Positions 1 to 9,087 of a stretch of DNA of 64,000 bases are shown piece by piece (within the stretch, counting starts at the first letter, position 1; every line of letters starts with the position of its first letter). A program made the translations under genes and the position numbers. The notes under the pieces are model-generated. The model ran no database searches, was not told where the DNA came from, and saw nothing but the letters and a program-made list of their open reading frames with translations. The stretch is from Azolla caroliniana (lineage: Eukaryota > Polypodiophyta): NCBI GenBank assembly GCA_043228905.1, contig JBHGNT010000008.1, positions 14,880,001 to 14,944,000 on the forward strand, given 5' to 3'.

Positions 1-328
1 AAGATTATGAAGCCGATGAAGGGGTCCTCTATAACTCCATTGATTTTGATGGTGGCCAAATCCTAGTCGATGTTTTGAGAAGTGAGCAACGAGGACTCAC
101 AATGGGACACAAAGAGGTCGATGAATGCCTAAACTCTTAAGTGCTTCAATTTCTAAGGTCCACATATGGTGATCGAGTTCCCAAAAGAACAGAATACTAT
201 AGTCGCATGGTGCAACGCCCATGGTAAAATCAACAAGAAGTACTCGCACCCACATGACCTTCAAACCCCTATGACCAACAACCATAAGAGTTTTTTGTTG
301 GTTTCAAAGAGAAACTTTGTTTGAGCTT
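1..328 (+). mobile_element. left fragment of a decayed Ty3/gypsy-like element (Z)
   Basis: This is the sequence outside the solo LTR Y1. It would join directly to 21016 onward once Y1 and everything inside it is removed, because the 5-bp duplication AGCTT flanks both sides (324-328 and 21016-21020). The plus strand has one readable stretch of about 45 codons beginning near position 4, followed by stops. I recognise no domain here. Assignment to a gypsy element rests only on continuity with the degraded reverse transcriptase remnant near 23 kb, so it is weak. Confidence 0.3.
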
Positions 329-487
329 AATCCTAATGTAAGTATATGATAAAGAAATAAGAGATAGACAAATGAGAGAGGAGTGAGGAAGAAGGGTGTC
401 GATCCACCTGACCACCCTCGAGCGAAGGGATCAAGATGGACTCGAGGCTCGATCGGCGTCCTAGACCACCACCATGACATCGAGTCG

Positions 488-1178
488 TGACAAGAATGCA
501 TGCTCCCTTTCTACAACACTCGGCCACAACCGAGTCTAAAATCGAACACAGAAAAACGGATAATGAAATGCATGACACAAAGGAGAGAAGAGTACACATG
601 ATGTTTAACGTGGAAAACCCTGAGAGGGAAAAACCACGGGAGTCCACAGACTCCAAACTATCACTATATCACAATGATTACAACAGTGAGCTCACGGAGG
701 CAACGACCTCGTGCTCACGATCTTCGCCACAGGCGGCGGTTACAACAGAGGCAACGACCTCTTCCTCTCTCTCTCTCTCTCTCTGTACACTGTTACGCGC
801 TCTCTCGTCTTGCACCAACAAGAATGACAACAACACCTATTCTTTGTTTGCCCTAAGTCATATTTATACTAATATGACTTTTTGGTTATTTACAAATATA
901 GCCCCGATGGACTCTCAGAAACATATTTACGAATATGTCCCTTCATCCGGTGAGCACTCCTCACCGGGCCTGCATCATCCGGCGCTTGCCGGGCACATGT
1001 CATCCGGTTCTCACCGGTTCTTCACCATCCGGCTCTTGCCGGGTACTACTCATCCGGTTCTCACCGGGTTTTCCGTTGCCCGGGTACTCCACATCCGGTT
1101 TCGGCCTCGGCCTCGGCCGAGTTTGCTAATCGGTACTGTTCTTCTCACTTCCCATCCGGAGGGACCTGTTTCCTAACA
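488..1178 (-). repeat. solo LTR A1 (A family)
   Basis: This is the reverse complement of the LTR of copia A2 (1992-2733). Read on the minus strand it runs TGTTAGGAAACAGGTCC to ATTCTTGTCA, with the same TATA region, CT-rich tract and CCGG-rich minisatellite. The duplication AGTCG lies at 483-487 and 1179-1183. There is no internal domain, so it is a solo LTR inserted in Y1. Open frames through it are by-products of the minisatellite and are not genes. Confidence 0.88.
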
Positions 1179-1448
1179 AGTCGTACCTAGTGCTGGCGTG
1201 CTTGCTACAAGTCTTGATCACCACTAGATCAGAGTCTTGATGTAGTCGTTAATGTGTCAAATGAGGGTAGTTAGGCCTCATATTTATATCCAGACCTAAG
1301 GCCTTCAGGCAAGTTCACACTTAGCCTTAATAGGTTAGCTCAATTACTAGGATTAAAAGTAATCCTCCAGTTTTTATAGTCTCGTTTAACCCTCACACTA
1401 TATCCACGTGTATAAAATACTATGGTACAATATTACTAAGAGATAATT

Positions 1449-1478
1449 TGTTAGGAATATGTCCCTTCAGTGGGAGGA
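1449..1478 (+). repeat. 5' LTR stub of X
   Basis: This matches the first bases of the X 3' LTR at 20366 (TGTTAGGAATATGTCCCT, then CARTGGGAGGA). Homology then stops and the copia integrase frame begins. The shared GGGAGGA next to an ACCACC stretch suggests microhomology-driven deletion. Confidence 0.75.
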
Positions 1479-1991
1479 CCACCAAGAAGAAGAGAAGTGC
1501 CACTGGAACTAGTGCACCCAGATGTGTGCTACGTAGATGCTCCATCACATTGAGGCGGACAATACTTCGTGACATTTATCGATGACAACAGTCGGAAGTT
1601 GTGGGCTTTCGTACTAAAGTCTAAAGATCAAGTGTTGTCATTTTTCAAGGAGTTCTAGGCTAGAGCCGAATGAGAGTCAGGTTGGAAGTTGAAGATTGTC
1701 CAAACCAACAACGGTGGAGAGTACAAAGGGCAATTTAAGGAATATTGCAAGGCCCAAGGTATTTGAGTCGAATACACAGTGCCGAAGACCACTGAGTTGA
1801 ATGAGCTTGCAGAGAGGATGAATCGAACAATCATGGTGAAACTAAGGAGCTTGCTCTCCCATGCTAAACTTCCAAAATTGTATTGGGCTGAGGCAATGTA
1901 CACGACTGTTTATCTGATCAATAGGTATCCCTCAGTACCATTGAAAGGTGATGTTCCACAAAGGGTGTGGACAGGAAACGATGTCTCCTAC
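1479..1991 (+). pseudogene. X integrase core, N-terminal part
   Basis: This translates to a copia rve integrase core with several in-frame stops. It retains the first catalytic region (LVHPDVC). The second aspartate motif reads NNGGEY in place of the usual DNGGEY, and the third region keeps glutamate (LAERMNRT). The frame is cut at 1991 by A2 and resumes at 18264. Compared with the same region of A2 (9400-9900) it is the more decayed copy. It has no function as it stands. Confidence 0.82.
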
Positions 1992-2733
1992 TGTTGGGAG
2001 ACAGGTCCCTCCGGATGGGAAGGGAGAAGAACAGTGCTGATAAGCAAACTCGACCCGAGGCCGATAGGCCGAGGCCGAAACCGGATAAGGAGTACCCGGT
2101 TACGGAGAGCCGGATGGTGCAGACCCGGTGAGAACCGGATGAGGAGTACCCGGTTTCGGAGAGCCGGATGGTGCAGACCCAGTGAGAACCGGATGAGGAG
2201 TACCCGGCTACGGAGAGCCGGATGGTACAGACCCCGTGAGAACCGGATGAGGAGTACCCGGCTACGGAGAGCCGGATGGTGCAGACCCGGTGAGGAGTGC
2301 TCACCGGATGAAGAGACATATTCGTAAATATGTTTCTAAGAGTCCATCATGGCTTTATTTGTAAATAGCCGAAAAGTCATATTAGTATAAATATGACTTA
2401 GGGCAAACTTTTAGATGTTGTTATTCTTGTTAGTGTACAAAGAGAGAGAGAGAGAGAAAGAGGTCGTTTCCTCTGTTGTAACCGCCGCCTTTGGCGAAGA
2501 TCATGAGCATGAGGTCGTTGCCTCCGTGAACTCACTATTGTACATTCTAACATAGTGATAGTTTGCAGCCTGTGGGCTGCCGTGGTTTTGTCCCCTTAGT
2601 TTGGGTTTTCCACGTAAACATCCTGTGTACTCTTCTCTTCTTCGTGTCGTGCATTTATTTCCTGTTTTCTGTGTATGATTCTAAGCTCAGTTGTGGCCGA
2701 GCATTGCGTATAGGGAGCGTGCAGTTCCTGTCA
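1992..2733 (+). repeat. A2 5' LTR
   Basis: It runs TGTTGGGAGAC to TTCCTGTCA, 742 bp. It contains a roughly 54-bp minisatellite (2078-2302), a TATA region (AGTATAAATATGACTTAGGG near 2388) and a GA microsatellite near 2440. It is 65 bp longer than the 3' LTR, mainly because of an extra minisatellite unit. Confidence 0.92.
2078..2302 (+). repeat. CCGG-rich 54-bp minisatellite inside the A-family LTR
   Basis: About four tandem units each contain GATGAGGAGTACCCGG, a CGGAGAGCCGG segment and GGTGCAGACCC. The same array has about three units in the A2 3' LTR (12043-12207). It is also seen on the minus strand in A1 (about 950-1110) and A3 (33830-33990), and as a shorter unit in A4 (39470-39560). Copy number differs between LTRs of one element. 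Confidence 0.88.
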
Positions 2734-2735
2734 AG

Positions 2736-2747
2736 TGGTATCAGAGC
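2736..2747 (+). promoter_or_regulatory. A2 primer binding site (initiator Met tRNA)
   Basis: TGGTATCAGAGC lies two bases after the 5' LTR end. It is the standard plant copia primer site, complementary to the 3' end of initiator tRNA-Met. Confidence 0.92.
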
Positions 2748-2762
2748 GAAACGACAAAGAAA

Positions 2763-4041
2763 ATGGACGATTCGTTGGGAGGCATGTTCAAGCTCACCGG
2801 CTCCAACTATTTGGTATGAAAGTCGAAGATGAGGGACATGCTCGTGGTTAAAGATCTTTGGTTGCCGGTTCAGTTTGGGGACAAGAGACTGGACAAAATC
2901 GACGCCACGATATGGGAGGTGATGCACATGAAGACAACGACGTACATACGGTGCTTCATCGACATGAGCCTATACAACAACTTCAATGAAGAGAGCAAGG
3001 CTCATGAGCTCTGGGAGAAGATCGACATTATGTTTCAAAACAAAAATGTTGTTAATCAGGTTTCGGTATTCCGGAAGCTAGTAAGACTCCGGTACCAAGA
3101 TGGCTCCAGCATGGCGGAGCACATGAATGCCTTCCAAGGGCTGATTCACCAGGAAACATCATTGGAAGTACCTCTCGCCGATGAGGTACTAGCACTACTC
3201 TTGCTCGGTTCCCTCCCGGATAGCTGGGAGACGTTGGTTGTCACTTTGGGCAACGTCGGGCCGGAAGGGAAACGGTTATCCCTAGCAAGAGTGAAGTCGA
3301 GCTTGCTAGATGAGGAGGCGCGTCAGAAAGATAAGGATACTAGCTCCGACTCCAAAGCGCTCCTTACCGAATCGGAACGCGGAAGACATAGAAACCGTAG
3401 TCCCCAGAACCGGGAGAAGTCAGGGACACGATCAAAGTCAAGCGGGAGGCCTACTTGCTTCTATTGCGGCAAGCCGGGACACTTCCAAAAGAACTGTCGG
3501 CATTTCCGAAAAGATAAGGAAACCAACGGCACCGATTCGAAGCAGACCCCGGACCGGAACGGTAAAGACCGGAGGGGGCCGGACCGGAAGGGAACAACGG
3601 CAATCGCGGCAAGTGAAGAAGAGTTGATGCTCATCATCGAGGAGAGTGAGCTAAACCTTGCCAGTGACGAGATGACCTGGGTGGTCGACTCCGGAGCGTC
3701 GTTCCACCTTACCCCGGACCGGAAATGCTTCTCATCCTACTCAGCTGGTGATCACGGCCGTGTTCGGATGGGGAATGAAGGTACATGCCGAATTGTCGGC
3801 ATAGGAGACGTGTGGCTGACAACACCAACCAGATTCAAGTTGCTGCTGAAGGATGTCCGACACGTTCCGGAGGTTCGTTTGAACCTGATATTAGCCAGTC
3901 GGCTAGATGATGAAGGCTACACGGGTAGCATCCGGAACGGTGTCATGAAGTTCAACAAAGGGAGCCTGATTGTGGCTCGGGCCCGGAAGGTCAACACACT
4001 GTTCCTGATGAATGCCCGGTTATGTCCGGAAGAAGTGAACG
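2763..4041 (+). pseudogene. A2 gag-protease, 5' part of polyprotein
   Basis: The natural start is probably ATG 2763 (MDDSLGGMF, a common copia gag opening). Codon 19 is TGA (2817-2819) where tryptophan is usual, so the intact frame now starts at 2829. Residues about 20-160 are a UBN2-type gag. A CCHC knuckle (CFYCGKPGHFQKNC) is near residue 231 and a retropepsin DSGAS near residue 309, followed by the start of the gag-pre-integrase domain. The frame is cut at 4041 by G1 and resumes in frame at 9192. The only stop seen in this part is the TGA. Confidence 0.88.
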
Positions 4042-4057
4042 TGTCATGATATGGCAA

Positions 4058-4111
4058 GACTCGAACCCATGACCTTAGGTTATATGGGTCGAGCTCTTGA
4101 CCATTAGACCA
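4058..4111 (-). other. tRNA-like A box / B box pair in G1 LTR
   Basis: On the minus strand TGGTCTAATGG (4111-4101) fits the pol III A box TRGYNNARNNG. GGTTCGAGTC (4067-4058) fits the B box. The spacing is normal for a tRNA gene. The same sequence recurs in the 3' LTR at 8759-8812. No complete acceptor stem is evident, so it is a tRNA-derived or tRNA-like stretch and not a called tRNA gene. Confidence 0.55.
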
Positions 4112-4225
4112 TCTATTGTAATACGTAGGATATTATTTTCATTTACATTTTATTATAGGAAATTAGTGTATATTCCAGATTTCTCTGGAACATTCTAGAA
4201 GCTTCAGGATTACTCCTGAAAACAC

Positions 4226-4271
4226 TATAAAAGAGGGCATTAGGCATTATGTTGAACCAATTTGGTTCAAC
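4226..4271 (+). promoter_or_regulatory. G1 TATA box and start-site palindrome
   Basis: TATAAAAG at 4226-4233 is followed 25 bp downstream (start to start) by a perfect 21-nt palindrome at 4251-4271, with arms GTTGAACCAA and TTGGTTCAAC. This is about where a TATA-driven transcript would begin. The 3' LTR copy (8952-8972) differs only at the central base. Confidence 0.7.
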
Positions 4272-4336
4272 GCCAGTCTTAAGCCTTTTAGCCACCGTTG
4301 TATATTCTCTTCATATAATAAATATCTTTCTTATCA

Positions 4337-4377
<41 letters not shown>

Positions 4378-4483
4378 GTCTCGCTCACTTCTTCCTTCTC
4401 TCGAAGAAGTTCCACACCTCTCATAGTACTAATCCTTCGTTTAGTACTAATTCCTTCTCTGTCTCAGTACTGTTCATGACAGT

Positions 4484-4496
4484 TTGAACCAATTTT
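4484..4496 (+). promoter_or_regulatory. candidate self-primed primer binding site of G1
   Basis: TTGAACCAATTTT begins three bases after the 5' LTR. Its first 12 bases are the exact complement of AAATTGGTTCAA in the palindrome near the transcript start (3' LTR version, 8960-8971). No TGG-starting tRNA complement is present here. The layout matches self-priming known for Tf1/sushi elements, where the 5' end of the RNA folds back to prime reverse transcription. Confidence 0.6.
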
Positions 4497-4554
4497 CCTA
4501 CCTTCTGTCTCTCTCATTTCCTACTAATCTTTTATTCCTCTTTTCTTTCATCCC

Positions 4555-5706
4555 ATGGCCACTGTTAGCGCTGAAGAATATCAATCTGTTTTCTCGGAAT
4601 TCCAATGCTTGAAGGAGAAGTTCCATACTTTGGAACAAGAAAACCAACGGTTGCTGGGGGATCTTCAGCAAATCTCCTTAGAAAAGCAGCAAACGCAACA
4701 ACAACATGGGGAACTTGCGTTACGCGTGCAACAACTTGAAGCCACCATCGTAGCGATGCAACAACATGGGCCCGGAACACAAGGGATTCATAAAGAACCT
4801 AAGATTGGCCTTCCCACGAAGTTCGATGGAATGCGATCGCAGTTTAGAGGGTTCCTTAACCAGGTACGATTAGTTATTCAAATGCATCCTTCCCGATATC
4901 CCACCGATGCATCACGAGTGGGTTTAGTAGGCACTTTGTTAAGTGGCTCAGCGTTGTCATGGTTCGCTCCACTATTAGAAAAGGAATCTCCGTTACTCAA
5001 CAATTTTGAAGAGTTTCTAGGTGAGTTTAAAGCATGTTTCGGAGATACTGACAGCATCAGGACCGCAAGCAACAAAATCCGGCGATTACGCCAAGGTGAC
5101 CGTCCAGCCTCCGCATACGCTGCAGATTTTCGCCTACTCGCCGCCGATATCCCTTGGGATGATCAAGCGTTGATGGAGCAATTCCGTTATGGTTTACGCA
5201 ACGACGTTAAGGATTTACTCTTGACCTTCCCCAAAGAGCCAAAGTCCTTAACAGAAGCAATCAGTCGCGCGGTAAGATGTGACAACCGCCTCTTTGAGCG
5301 ACGTTCGGAACGACAGCTACAGATGCCGAGGGCAAGATCAGAGCCCACCTACGCCTCAGTGGTAGCAAGACCTTTTCCGAGGGAGTCATATAATGCGTCT
5401 CCAGCGAATACTCCGACTCCGATGGAGATTGACACTACACGTCGTCGAGGGCCATTATCCGAAGAAGAAAAGCAGCGACGCCGTACAAATCGACTATGTC
5501 TTTACTGCGGTGGACCAGGACATATCGCAATAAATTGCCCCCATAGGCCAAGAAGACAGGTAAACCAAATAGTTGCTAGTTCTAATTGTACTAAATCCGA
5601 GCCTATTTCAGTAGGGATATCTGATAGTCCTAATAGTACTAATATCCCAGATCTAGCAAACAAATTTGATGTCCTTAGTCAGTTAGAAGAAGAGTTAAAC
5701 GACTAA
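4555..5706 (+). CDS. gag: G1 gag (capsid-nucleocapsid) protein, 383 aa
   Basis: The ATG start is 74 bases past the LTR and is the first in this frame. Residues about 15-70 are a Gln/Glu/Leu-rich coiled coil (LEQENQRLL and similar). Residues about 90-260 fit a Ty3-type capsid, with GLVGTLLSGSALSWF and the WDDQALMEQFRYGL segment. A CCHC knuckle (CLYCGGPGHIAINC) starts near residue 315. It should build the cytoplasmic virus-like particle and bind element RNA. It ends 26 bases before the pol start, in a different frame, with no stop or frameshift inside. Confidence 0.92.
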   Translation: MATVSAEEYQSVFSEFQCLKEKFHTLEQENQRLLGDLQQISLEKQQTQQQHGELALRVQQLEATIVAMQQHGPGTQGIHKEPKIGLPTKFDGMRSQFRGFLNQVRLVIQMHPSRYPTDASRVGLVGTLLSGSALSWFAPLLEKESPLLNNFEEFLGEFKACFGDTDSIRTASNKIRRLRQGDRPASAYAADFRLLAADIPWDDQALMEQFRYGLRNDVKDLLLTFPKEPKSLTEAISRAVRCDNRLFERRSERQLQMPRARSEPTYASVVARPFPRESYNASPANTPTPMEIDTTRRRGPLSEEEKQRRRTNRLCLYCGGPGHIAINCPHRPRRQVNQIVASSNCTKSEPISVGISDSPNSTNIPDLANKFDVLSQLEEELND

Positions 5707-5732
5707 GTCCAGCCAAAATAGGAGCCGTTTGG

Positions 5733-8700
5733 TTGGACAGCCCTAGATCTGTGCAGCCCATTAGTGGTTCCATTCCCTCTAAGCAAGTTAGTGATGTGTT
5801 CGTAGCCCAAGTAATAGTTAGTACTAAAAGTACCCCTCCAGTACATGTCCTAGCACTCCTAGATTCCGGAGCTAACTCTTGCTTTATGGATAAGAAATTT
5901 GCTCAAGCTCATAAGATATCCCTAAGAAAACTCCAGTGTCCAGCCTCTGTAGTAGTCATTGATGGACGTCCCATTGCTTCCGGAAATATCCTAGAAGAGT
6001 CAGAGCCCATTAATATTGTCCTAGATAACTTAGTATGTGTAGTATCATTTAATATTATTAGTATCCCAGAACATCCTATAGTTTTAGGACTACCGTGGTT
6101 CGAGTTACATAACCCTGACATAGATTGGAGAACAAGAGAAATCCGGTGTCGACAAACCCAAGGGTCAACTCAGAAGATGGCAACCATTTCGCTACGTCAG
6201 TTGCGTAAAGAAGGGCCCAAGGAGGAAATGTTCCTCTTTGCAATATCAGTAAACCCCTCCAACACCACTAAAGAAGAATCCACCATTCAACTTCCCGAGA
6301 AGTATCGCCATTACACCGATGTGTTCGATAAAGTACAAGCCAACACTCTTCCTCATCATCGACCGTACGATTGCCCCATCGATTTACAACCGGGAAAAGA
6401 GCCGCCATGGGGACCGATCTACAATTTGTCACCAACCGAGCTGGAAGTCCTTCGGGCCTATATAGAGGAGAATTTGGAAAATGGTTTCATTCGGCATTCG
6501 AAATCTCCAGCCGGTGCACCCATTTTCTTCGTCAAGAAAAAAGATGGATCGCTTCGTCTCGTTGTAGATTACCGTGGTTTGAATAAGGTTACAATCAGGA
6601 ATAGGTATGCTCTTCCCCTTATCTCAAGTCTTTTAGAACGGATCAATGGTGCCAGGTTCTTCACGAAGATCGACTTACGGGGAGCATATAACCTCGTACG
6701 GATCCGACCAGGAGACGAATGGAAGACCGCGTTTCGCACCAGATATGGGCACTTCGAGTATACTGTCATGCCGTTCGGCCTCACTAATGCGCCGGCAGTC
6801 TTCCAGCACATGGCTAATGATATATTCCGAGATCTATTGGATGATTGTTTGATCATCTATTTGGATGATCTACTGGTTTATTCAAAGACCCAAGAAGAAC
6901 ATGATTCTCATGTACTATTAGTACTAAAACGACTTCGAGAACATGGTCTGTATGCAAAGCTAGAAAAATGTAGTTTTGGGTGCAACCAAGTGGAATTTCT
7001 CGGCTACATCATTTTGTCAGACGGCATCTCCATGGACCCAGCTAAGGTCAGAACGATGGTAGAATGGCAGACTCCGCGTTCGGTACGGGATGTGCAATGC
7101 TTCTTAGGCTTTGCCAATTTTTACCGGAAGTTCATACAGGATTACTCAAAGATCGTTCTACCTCTCACACAACTTACCAGGAAGGGACAACCGTTCATCT
7201 GGTCTGAAGAAACGGACATGGCTTTCGAGAGTCTTAAAAAAGCATTTACATCGGCTCCAATTCTAGCTCATGTCGATCCGGAGAAACCATTCATTATCGA
7301 AGCTGACGCATCGGATTTTGCATTGGGGAGCATTCTGTCACAACAAGGGAATGATGAAAAGCTACATCCTGTGGCTTTTCACTCACGCAAGTTTGATGCC
7401 GCCGAAATCAACTACGAAATCCATGATAAGGAGCTATTGGCAATAGTGGATTCTTTTATGCAATGGAGGCATTTTCTGGAGGGATCCTCTCATCCAGTCA
7501 CCGTATTTAGTGACCACAAGAATCTTGCCTACTTTCAGGATGCTCGTGTGTTGAATCGACGTCAAGCTCGGTGGGCCCACTTCCTCACGCGTTTCGACTT
7601 CAAAATTACATATCGTCCGGGGAGGCACCAAGGGAAGGCAGATGCATTATCACGGCGTTCGTATCTAGCACCCCGTCCCGGCGAGCCAGCTTTCGATAAC
7701 CAAAAACAAGTCATCTTGGGACCCGCACGATTACAAGCAACACAAATCTTTGACATGCCTATGGATTCCCGCGTTATCGATACCATACGTGAAGACTTGA
7801 AGACAGATGCGTTCGCCCAAGCTATACTAGCACAAATTGATCCCTCTCGAGTGTCGTGTTCACAGTCGCAACCACCAGGTACGGACTATCGGCAATTCAA
7901 ATACCATGATGGATTACTCTTCTTTAAAGAACTTTTGTATGTTCCTAATGGTTCTTGCCGCCTTCGAGTAGTACAAAACTGTCATGACACATATACAGCT
8001 GGGCATTTTGGTAGTACTAAAACATTACATTTAGTACAACGATCATTCTGGTGGCCCTGTATGCGACAATTTGTCGAGGATTTTGTTCGGACTTGTGATA
8101 CATGTTGCAGAGCGAAAATGCCAAGGCATCATCCAGCAAATCCGTGCGCGGAGGATCGTTTGGAGCGGTTACGCAAGATACAAGCGGATTTATTTACTCA
8201 TCTCCAGCAAGCTCAACAAACACACAAGGTCTACGCGGATCGTCATCGACTTCCATCTAGTTTTAATATTGGAGATCGGGTGTGGTTGCTACGACGACAC
8301 ATCAAGACTACTCGCCCATGTGAGAAGTTGGATTATCGGCGATTAGGTCCTTTCCGTATTATTGGAAAGATTAATGATGTTGCTTTTCGTCTCGATCTAC
8401 CTCCTCAACTTCGGATACATCCGGTGTTTCATAGTTCTCTCTTCGAACCCTACCACGAGAGCACCATCCCAGAACGTCTTATCCAACCTCCACCCCCGAT
8501 CGAGCTTGAAGATGGGCCGGAGTACGAGGTTGCCGCCATTCTTGATTCCAAGATTGTTCGCAACAAGCTCTACTATCTAGTCGATTGGCTAGGCTATAGT
8601 CCCAGCGAACGTACTTGGGAACCGATCGAGAATGTAACCAATGCTCGTGCTCTTCTTGAAGACTTCCATCGTCAATATCCACACAAACCGGGTCCTCAAT

Positions 8701-8750
8701 CCAAGACGACTCGTGACACTCGTCGTTTTAAAGGGGGGATAGTGTCATGA
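5733..8750 (+). CDS. pol: G1 pol polyprotein (protease-RT-RNase H-chromodomain), integrase core missing
   Basis: One open frame of 1005 codons. Retropepsin DSGAN is near residue 43 with ILGLPW-like VLGLPWF later. RT has YLDD near 376. RNase H has EADAS near 523 and the tether region runs to about 680. The HHCC integrase zinc finger is at about 750-795 (GHFGSTKT, then CDTCCRAK). At about residue 799 (near 8130) the frame jumps straight to the post-core region (AEDRLERLRKIQ). The roughly 200-230 residue DDE core is absent, while the GPF/Y-type tail and a chromodomain (YEVAAILDSK, YLVDWLGY, TWEP; 930-986) remain. The stop TGA lies inside the 3' LTR. The protein could copy RNA but not integrate DNA alone. 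Confidence 0.93.
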   Translation: MDSPRSVQPISGSIPSKQVSDVFVAQVIVSTKSTPPVHVLALLDSGANSCFMDKKFAQAHKISLRKLQCPASVVVIDGRPIASGNILEESEPINIVLDNLVCVVSFNIISIPEHPIVLGLPWFELHNPDIDWRTREIRCRQTQGSTQKMATISLRQLRKEGPKEEMFLFAISVNPSNTTKEESTIQLPEKYRHYTDVFDKVQANTLPHHRPYDCPIDLQPGKEPPWGPIYNLSPTELEVLRAYIEENLENGFIRHSKSPAGAPIFFVKKKDGSLRLVVDYRGLNKVTIRNRYALPLISSLLERINGARFFTKIDLRGAYNLVRIRPGDEWKTAFRTRYGHFEYTVMPFGLTNAPAVFQHMANDIFRDLLDDCLIIYLDDLLVYSKTQEEHDSHVLLVLKRLREHGLYAKLEKCSFGCNQVEFLGYIILSDGISMDPAKVRTMVEWQTPRSVRDVQCFLGFANFYRKFIQDYSKIVLPLTQLTRKGQPFIWSEETDMAFESLKKAFTSAPILAHVDPEKPFIIEADASDFALGSILSQQGNDEKLHPVAFHSRKFDAAEINYEIHDKELLAIVDSFMQWRHFLEGSSHPVTVFSDHKNLAYFQDARVLNRRQARWAHFLTRFDFKITYRPGRHQGKADALSRRSYLAPRPGEPAFDNQKQVILGPARLQATQIFDMPMDSRVIDTIREDLKTDAFAQAILAQIDPSRVSCSQSQPPGTDYRQFKYHDGLLFFKELLYVPNGSCRLRVVQNCHDTYTAGHFGSTKTLHLVQRSFWWPCMRQFVEDFVRTCDTCCRAKMPRHHPANPCAEDRLERLRKIQADLFTHLQQAQQTHKVYADRHRLPSSFNIGDRVWLLRRHIKTTRPCEKLDYRRLGPFRIIGKINDVAFRLDLPPQLRIHPVFHSSLFEPYHESTIPERLIQPPPPIELEDGPEYEVAAILDSKIVRNKLYYLVDWLGYSPSERTWEPIENVTNARALLEDFHRQYPHKPGPQSKTTRDTRRFKGGIVS
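8730..8742 (+). promoter_or_regulatory. G1 polypurine tract
   Basis: AAAGGGGGGATAG abuts the 3' LTR start. It is the expected plus-strand DNA primer and lies within the pol reading frame. Confidence 0.85.
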
Positions 8751-9037
8751 TATGGCACGACTCGAACCCATGACCTTAGGTTATATGGGTCGAGCTCTTG
8801 ACCATTAGACCATCTATTGTAATACGTAGGATATTATTTTCATTTACATTTTATTATAGGAAATTAGTGTATATTCCAGATTTCTCTGGAACATTCTAGA
8901 AGCTTCAGGATTACTCCTGAAAACACTATAAAAGAGGGCATTAGGCATTATGTTGAACCAAATTGGTTCAACGCCAGTCTTAAGCCTTTTAGCCACCGTT
9001 GTATATTCTCTTCATATAATAAATATCTTTCTTATCA

Positions 9038-9087
<50 letters not shown>

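Larger units (their letters stand above)
4042..4481 (+). repeat. G1 5' LTR
   Basis: It begins TGTCATGATATGG and ends GTTCATGACA. It holds a reverse-oriented tRNA-like stretch (4058-4111), a TATA box (TATAAAAG, 4226-4233), a 21-bp palindrome (4251-4271), a CT microsatellite near 4338-4375, and a TAGTACTAAT motif repeated near the end. Confidence 0.95.

Noticed and set aside
487-1176. A 229-codon plus-strand frame
   Set aside because: It lies wholly on the antisense strand of solo LTR A1 and has no domain.
1779-2327. A 182-codon frame with a repeated Arg-rich motif
   Set aside because: It starts in the worn X integrase and runs into the A2 LTR minisatellite; the repeats come from the 54-bp units, not from a protein.
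4058-4111. A true tRNA gene on the minus strand
   Set aside because: A and B boxes fit but I cannot form a complete acceptor stem; kept only as tRNA-like.
4330-4380. CT microsatellite as a possible regulatory GAGA-type site
   Set aside because: Present in nearly every LTR here and variable between the two G1 LTRs; treated as simple repeat.
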